From: Betaproteobacteria bacterium
GTDB taxonomy: Bacteria > Pseudomonadota > Gammaproteobacteria > Burkholderiales > SG8-41
Length of the DNA: 7,802 nt
NCBI GenBank assembly: GCA_025353085.1
Contig: JANXRI010000402.1
Coordinates: forward strand, 1 to 7,802
Direction: 5' to 3'
This document shows, one piece after another, positions 5,269 to 7,802 of the stretch. A model generated the notes under the pieces. It was given only the letters and a program-made list of their open reading frames with translations, searched no databases and had not been told where the DNA came from. How positions within the stretch are numbered: the first letter of the stretch is position 1; each line of letters begins with the position of its first letter. Position numbers and translations under genes: made by a program.

Positions 5269-5877
5269 ATGAAAAATCCTTCGAGCCTCGAAGAATTGAT
5301 CGAGGCATTGCGCTGCCTGCCGGGCGTCGGCCCGAAGTCGGCGCAGCGTATGGCCTATCACTTGCTGCAACGCGACCATACCGGTGCCGCGCGGCTCGGC
5401 GTCGCACTCGGTCGCGCGCTCGAGCTGATCAAGCACTGCGAGCGCTGCAATACCTTTACTGAAGAGCAGCTGTGCGGACTTTGCCGTTCGCCCCGGCGCG
5501 ATACGCGCCTCTTATGCGTGGTCGAGACGCCCGCCGATATGTTGATGATGGAACAGGCCGAATGCTATCAAGGGCTGTATTTTGTGTTGATGGGCAGGCT
5601 GTCGCCGCTGGACGGGGTGGGCCCCAGGGATATTCATCTGGACCGCCTGATAAAACGCGCGGACGATGGCTTGGTCAGCGAGGTAATCGTCGCGACCAAC
5701 TTTACGATGGAAGGTGAGGCGACTGCGCATTACATTGCGGAGTTGTTGCTGGCACGTGACATTAAAGTGACGCGCATTGCGCGCGGTCTGCCCGTCGGCG
5801 GCGAACTCGAGCATGTCGACAGCGGCACGCTCGCGCAGGCAGTAATCGAACGCCGCTCGATTGAAGCGGCGCCATGA
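5269..5877 (+). CDS. recR: recombination mediator protein RecR
   Basis: Part of the RecFOR pathway that loads RecA onto single-stranded gaps. RecR forms a ring-shaped clamp and works with RecO and RecF in the cytoplasm. The 202 residues match the usual 198-202. In order: helix-hairpin-helix LPGVGPKSAQRMAYHLL (17-33); zinc finger C57-C60-C69-C72; Toprim domain beginning VVETPADMLMME (84-95), then GRLSPLDGVGP (109-119) and ATNFTMEGEATAHY (142-155); and the C-terminal segment TRIARGLPVGGELEHVD (168-184). The ATG at 5269 is the only likely start: no in-frame start codon lies between it and a stop at 5209-5211. It has no recognisable Shine-Dalgarno (TTCTGGTCC precedes it), so translation may depend on coupling or on the upstream structure. 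The stop overlaps the rluB ATG. Confidence 0.97.
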   Translation: MKNPSSLEELIEALRCLPGVGPKSAQRMAYHLLQRDHTGAARLGVALGRALELIKHCERCNTFTEEQLCGLCRSPRRDTRLLCVVETPADMLMMEQAECYQGLYFVLMGRLSPLDGVGPRDIHLDRLIKRADDGLVSEVIVATNFTMEGEATAHYIAELLLARDIKVTRIARGLPVGGELEHVDSGTLAQAVIERRSIEAAP

Positions 5878-6809
5878 ACCGCCCGCACAAATCAGACCGT
5901 AAAGCGCCGGAACGTAAAGCGCGGCCGGGCGCGCGCGCGGACCCGCCACAGCGCGCGGCGGTGACGCCGCGCGGCGGCCGCAACAAGCCGGCGGCAGTGG
6001 ATGAGCCGACGCAAAAATTGCAGAAAGTTCTGGCGCAAACAGGCCTCGGTTCACGGCGCGACATGGAAGTGCTGATCAGCGGCGGGCGCGTCACCGTCAA
6101 TGGCGAGGTCGCTACCATCGGCGCGCGCGTCGGCCCGACTGACCAGATCAAGGTGTCCGGGCGCATCGTGCGCGCGCACGCCGCTTCACGCTTACCGCGC
6201 GTTCTGCTGTATCACAAGCCGGAAGGCGAAATCGCGAGCCGTGATGATCCACGCGGGCGTCCCAGCGTGTTCGAGCGTCTGCCCGCTTTATCCGGCGCGA
6301 AATGGATATCGATCGGCCGCCTCGACTTCAATACCTGCGGGCTGCTCATGTTCACGACTTCGGGCGAGCTTGCCAATCGCATGATGCATCCACGTTTCGA
6401 GATTGAGCGCGAGTATGCGGTGCGCGTCATGGGCAAGCTGCAGCAGGAACACGTGCAGCAACTGATGCAGGGCGTCGAGCTCGACGATGGGATGGCACGT
6501 TGTGAGCGCGTGGATTTGCGCGGGGGTGAAGGCGCCAACCAGTGGTGCCACGTCGTGCTGAAGGAAGGCCGTAACCGTATCGTGCGACGGCTCTTTGAGA
6601 AACTCGGGTTCGTAGTGAGCCGGTTGATGCGGGTGCGCTACGGTCCGGTCGACTTGCCGTCGCGCGTTAAACGCAACCAGTATTACGAACTCACGAGCGA
6701 CGAAACCCGGCGCTTGCTCGACTGGCTCGAGGCGGCACAGCAGCCTGAGACTGCGGCGGAGTCTGAACCCGTGCCTGCGCCGCGTGCAGCCCGGCGCGGT
6801 CGAGAATAA
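5874..6809 (+). CDS. rluB: 23S rRNA pseudouridine synthase, RluB type
   Basis: Converts a uridine of 23S rRNA (U2605 in E. coli) to pseudouridine during large-subunit assembly. The 311 residues comprise a basic, low-complexity N-terminal tail (1-46); an S4 RNA-binding domain (about 47-100, KLQKVLAQTGLGSRRDMEVLI); and the RsuA/RluB/RluE/RluF-type catalytic domain with EGEIASRDDPRGRPSVFERLP (117-137). The catalytic motif is GRLDFNTCGLLMFT with Asp151, followed by GEGANQWCHVVLKEGRNRIVRR (218-239). This pattern fits RluB better than RluE, RluF or RsuA. The N-terminal tail contains a 10-bp direct repeat, CGTAAAGCGC (5898 and 5913), encoding RKA twice. The C-terminal tail (about 285-311) is Ala/Pro/Glu-rich and lies opposite the prmB 3' end. 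The start overlaps the recR stop as ATGA, implying translational coupling. rluB is often next to scpB; here it follows recR. Confidence 0.92.
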   Translation: MNRPHKSDRKAPERKARPGARADPPQRAAVTPRGGRNKPAAVDEPTQKLQKVLAQTGLGSRRDMEVLISGGRVTVNGEVATIGARVGPTDQIKVSGRIVRAHAASRLPRVLLYHKPEGEIASRDDPRGRPSVFERLPALSGAKWISIGRLDFNTCGLLMFTTSGELANRMMHPRFEIEREYAVRVMGKLQQEHVQQLMQGVELDDGMARCERVDLRGGEGANQWCHVVLKEGRNRIVRRLFEKLGFVVSRLMRVRYGPVDLPSRVKRNQYYELTSDETRRLLDWLEAAQQPETAAESEPVPAPRAARRGRE

Positions 6810-7659
6810 ACACGCAATCGTCGCCGCCGCTGGTCTGCGGCCAGATGAATGGGCAGAGCGGGAACGCTGCTTCCACGCGTGCGCGATAGTGTCCGACTTC
6901 AACGACGAGCAAGCCTTTGTCCGTGAGATGGCCCGCGGCCTCGCGCAGGATTATACGCACCGCGTCGAGCCCATCCTCGCCGCTCGCTAATGCCAGCGCT
7001 GGCTCGTGCCGATATTCACGTGGCAGCTTGCGCATGACTTCTGCACTCACGTACGGCGGGTTGGCGATAATGAGATCGTAGCGTTCATGGCTTACTGCCG
7101 AGAACATATCGGAATGCAGTAACCGTATGCGTTGCCGTAGCCGATAGGCGGCAACGTTGCGCCCGGCCACCTTCAATGCGCGCCGGTCGAGATCAACCGC
7201 ATCGATCGTCGCGCCCGTGAATGTCTTTGCAAGAACGATGGCGAGACAAGCTGAGCCCGTGCAGAGATCGAGCGCGCGCCGAATGCGGCGTCGCGGCGGC
7301 AACCACGGCGAAATGCGCTCGGCTAACAGTTCGGCAATGAACGAGCGCGGCACGATTACGCGCTCGTCGACGTAAAACCGGAAGTCGCCGAGCCACGCCT
7401 CGCGTGTCAGGTAGGCGACGGGAATGCGGCGCTTGATGCGCTCGGCGACCAGCATAGCGACACGCGCCGTTTCGCGCGGCGTCACAATCCGGTCAAGATA
7501 GGGCGTCAACCGGTCGGGTGGCAACTTCAGGACGTGCAGGACCAGATAGACCGCTTCATCCCACGCGCCCGGAATGCCGTGTCCGAATGTAAGTCGTGCG
7601 CGTGTGAGACGCGTCGAGGCGCGCTCAATGAGATGGCGGACGGTCGAAGCTTGCGGCAT
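6691..7659 (-). CDS. prmB: ribosomal protein uL3 (L3) N5-glutamine methyltransferase
   Basis: S-adenosylmethionine-dependent methylation of a glutamine side chain on ribosomal protein uL3, in the HemK/PrmC-related family. In 322 residues: an N-terminal helical region with LTFGHGIPGAWDEAVYLVLH (23-42), the PrmB-specific block; IPVAYLTREAWLGDFRFYVDERVIVPRS (79-106); SAM-binding motif DLCTGSACLAI (131-141); acidic residue DAVDLD (153-158); and catalytic NPPY (200-203) followed by LPREYRHEPALALASGEDGLD (212-232). The block 23-42 separates it from PrmC, whose targets are release factors. The body ends near VFILDRAGL (283-291). A further basic tail of about 30 residues lies partly opposite rluB, giving a 119-bp convergent overlap. 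No strong Shine-Dalgarno precedes the ATG. It lies 25 nt after the stop of the upstream minus-strand gene, so co-transcription is likely. Confidence 0.93.
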   Translation of the reverse strand: MPQASTVRHLIERASTRLTRARLTFGHGIPGAWDEAVYLVLHVLKLPPDRLTPYLDRIVTPRETARVAMLVAERIKRRIPVAYLTREAWLGDFRFYVDERVIVPRSFIAELLAERISPWLPPRRRIRRALDLCTGSACLAIVLAKTFTGATIDAVDLDRRALKVAGRNVAAYRLRQRIRLLHSDMFSAVSHERYDLIIANPPYVSAEVMRKLPREYRHEPALALASGEDGLDAVRIILREAAGHLTDKGLLVVEVGHYRARVEAAFPLCPFIWPQTSGGDDCVFILDRAGLHAAQARVQTPPQSQAAVPPRASRASAGFRRS

Positions 7660-7684
7660 CGCGGACAGGCGCCGCGAATACGGT

Positions 7685-7802
7685 CTAAACCATGTCGAGA
7701 TTGAGCTTGATGCTGCTCAGATCGTCGCCATGAAGGCTGTTGCTGCGAGTGCCCGAACGCAGGTCTTCCTGACTGGGTGCGGGGTCCGTCGCGGTTTTGC
7801 CG
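7685..7802 (-). CDS. C-terminal end of an unidentified protein (partial)
   Basis: The last 38 codons and TAG stop of a minus-strand reading frame that enters from beyond the window. There are no internal stops, and third codon positions are G/C-rich like those of the neighbouring genes, which supports real coding. The visible end is polar (SQEDLRSGTRSNSLHGDD) and finishes with LSSIKLNLDMV. I do not recognise the protein. The final acidic/Leu pattern is loosely like stretches in FimV-type proteins, but this is far too short to assign. The frame ends 25 nt before prmB and so may form a transcription unit with it. Confidence 0.45.
   Translation of the reverse strand, partial: GKTATDPAPSQEDLRSGTRSNSLHGDDLSSIKLNLDMV

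Noticed and set aside
5512..6054. 180-codon minus-strand open frame opposite recR and rluB
   Set aside because: Antisense to two confidently identified genes, low-complexity Arg/Ala-rich translation, no motif.
6288..6902. 204-codon minus-strand open frame opposite rluB
   Set aside because: It is a shadow of rluB and overlaps the 3' part of prmB on the same strand in another frame; no family features are seen.
1..7802. CRISPR arrays, insertion sequences, toxin-antitoxin or defence genes
   Set aside because: No regularly spaced repeats, transposase motifs, terminal inverted repeats or defence-type domains were found; all sizeable frames are explained by housekeeping genes.

Overview
The window looks like a core chromosomal segment of a moderately GC-rich proteobacterium, most likely a betaproteobacterium. 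The basis is the small bacterial 4.5S SRP RNA next to dnaX-ybaB-recR, an RluB-type pseudouridine synthase, a PrmB-type methyltransferase and a PagL-family outer-membrane enzyme. Gene density is high, start and stop codons often touch, and no mobile element, CRISPR array or defence locus is visible.

Left part (1-2400): a minus-strand tRNA-Ser(GGA) with encoded CCA, then acs (acetyl-CoA synthetase, 657 aa) on the minus strand. The 234-bp gap beyond acs holds the probable acs promoter and, in the opposite direction, the start of the plus-strand block.

Central part (2467-6809, plus strand): ffs (4.5S RNA, 100 nt) with its own U-tract terminator; a GTG-started PagL-like lipid A 3-O-deacylase precursor; dnaX; ybaB; recR; and rluB. 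dnaX-ybaB-recR is a widely conserved replication and repair cluster: clamp loader, nucleoid-associated protein and RecFOR recombination mediator. The dnaX stop is joined to the ybaB ribosome binding site, and recR and rluB overlap by ATGA, so these four genes are probably expressed together.

Right part (6691-7802, minus strand): prmB (ribosomal protein uL3 glutamine methyltransferase) converges on rluB, and the two reading frames overlap by 119 bp. The C-terminus of an unidentified gene lies upstream of prmB at the window edge. rluB and prmB both modify the large ribosomal subunit.

No wholly new system is evident. The most interesting signals lie within known genes. First, dnaX has an A9-G slippery run with a hairpin directly after it and a -1-frame stop three codons on, a probable device for making a short gamma form beside tau; read on the other strand it has the form of an intrinsic terminator. 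Second, the PagL homologue has Asn where the catalytic Glu is expected. Third, an 88-bp ybaB-recR spacer folds into two nested stems and contains a possible leader ORF overlapping the recR start.
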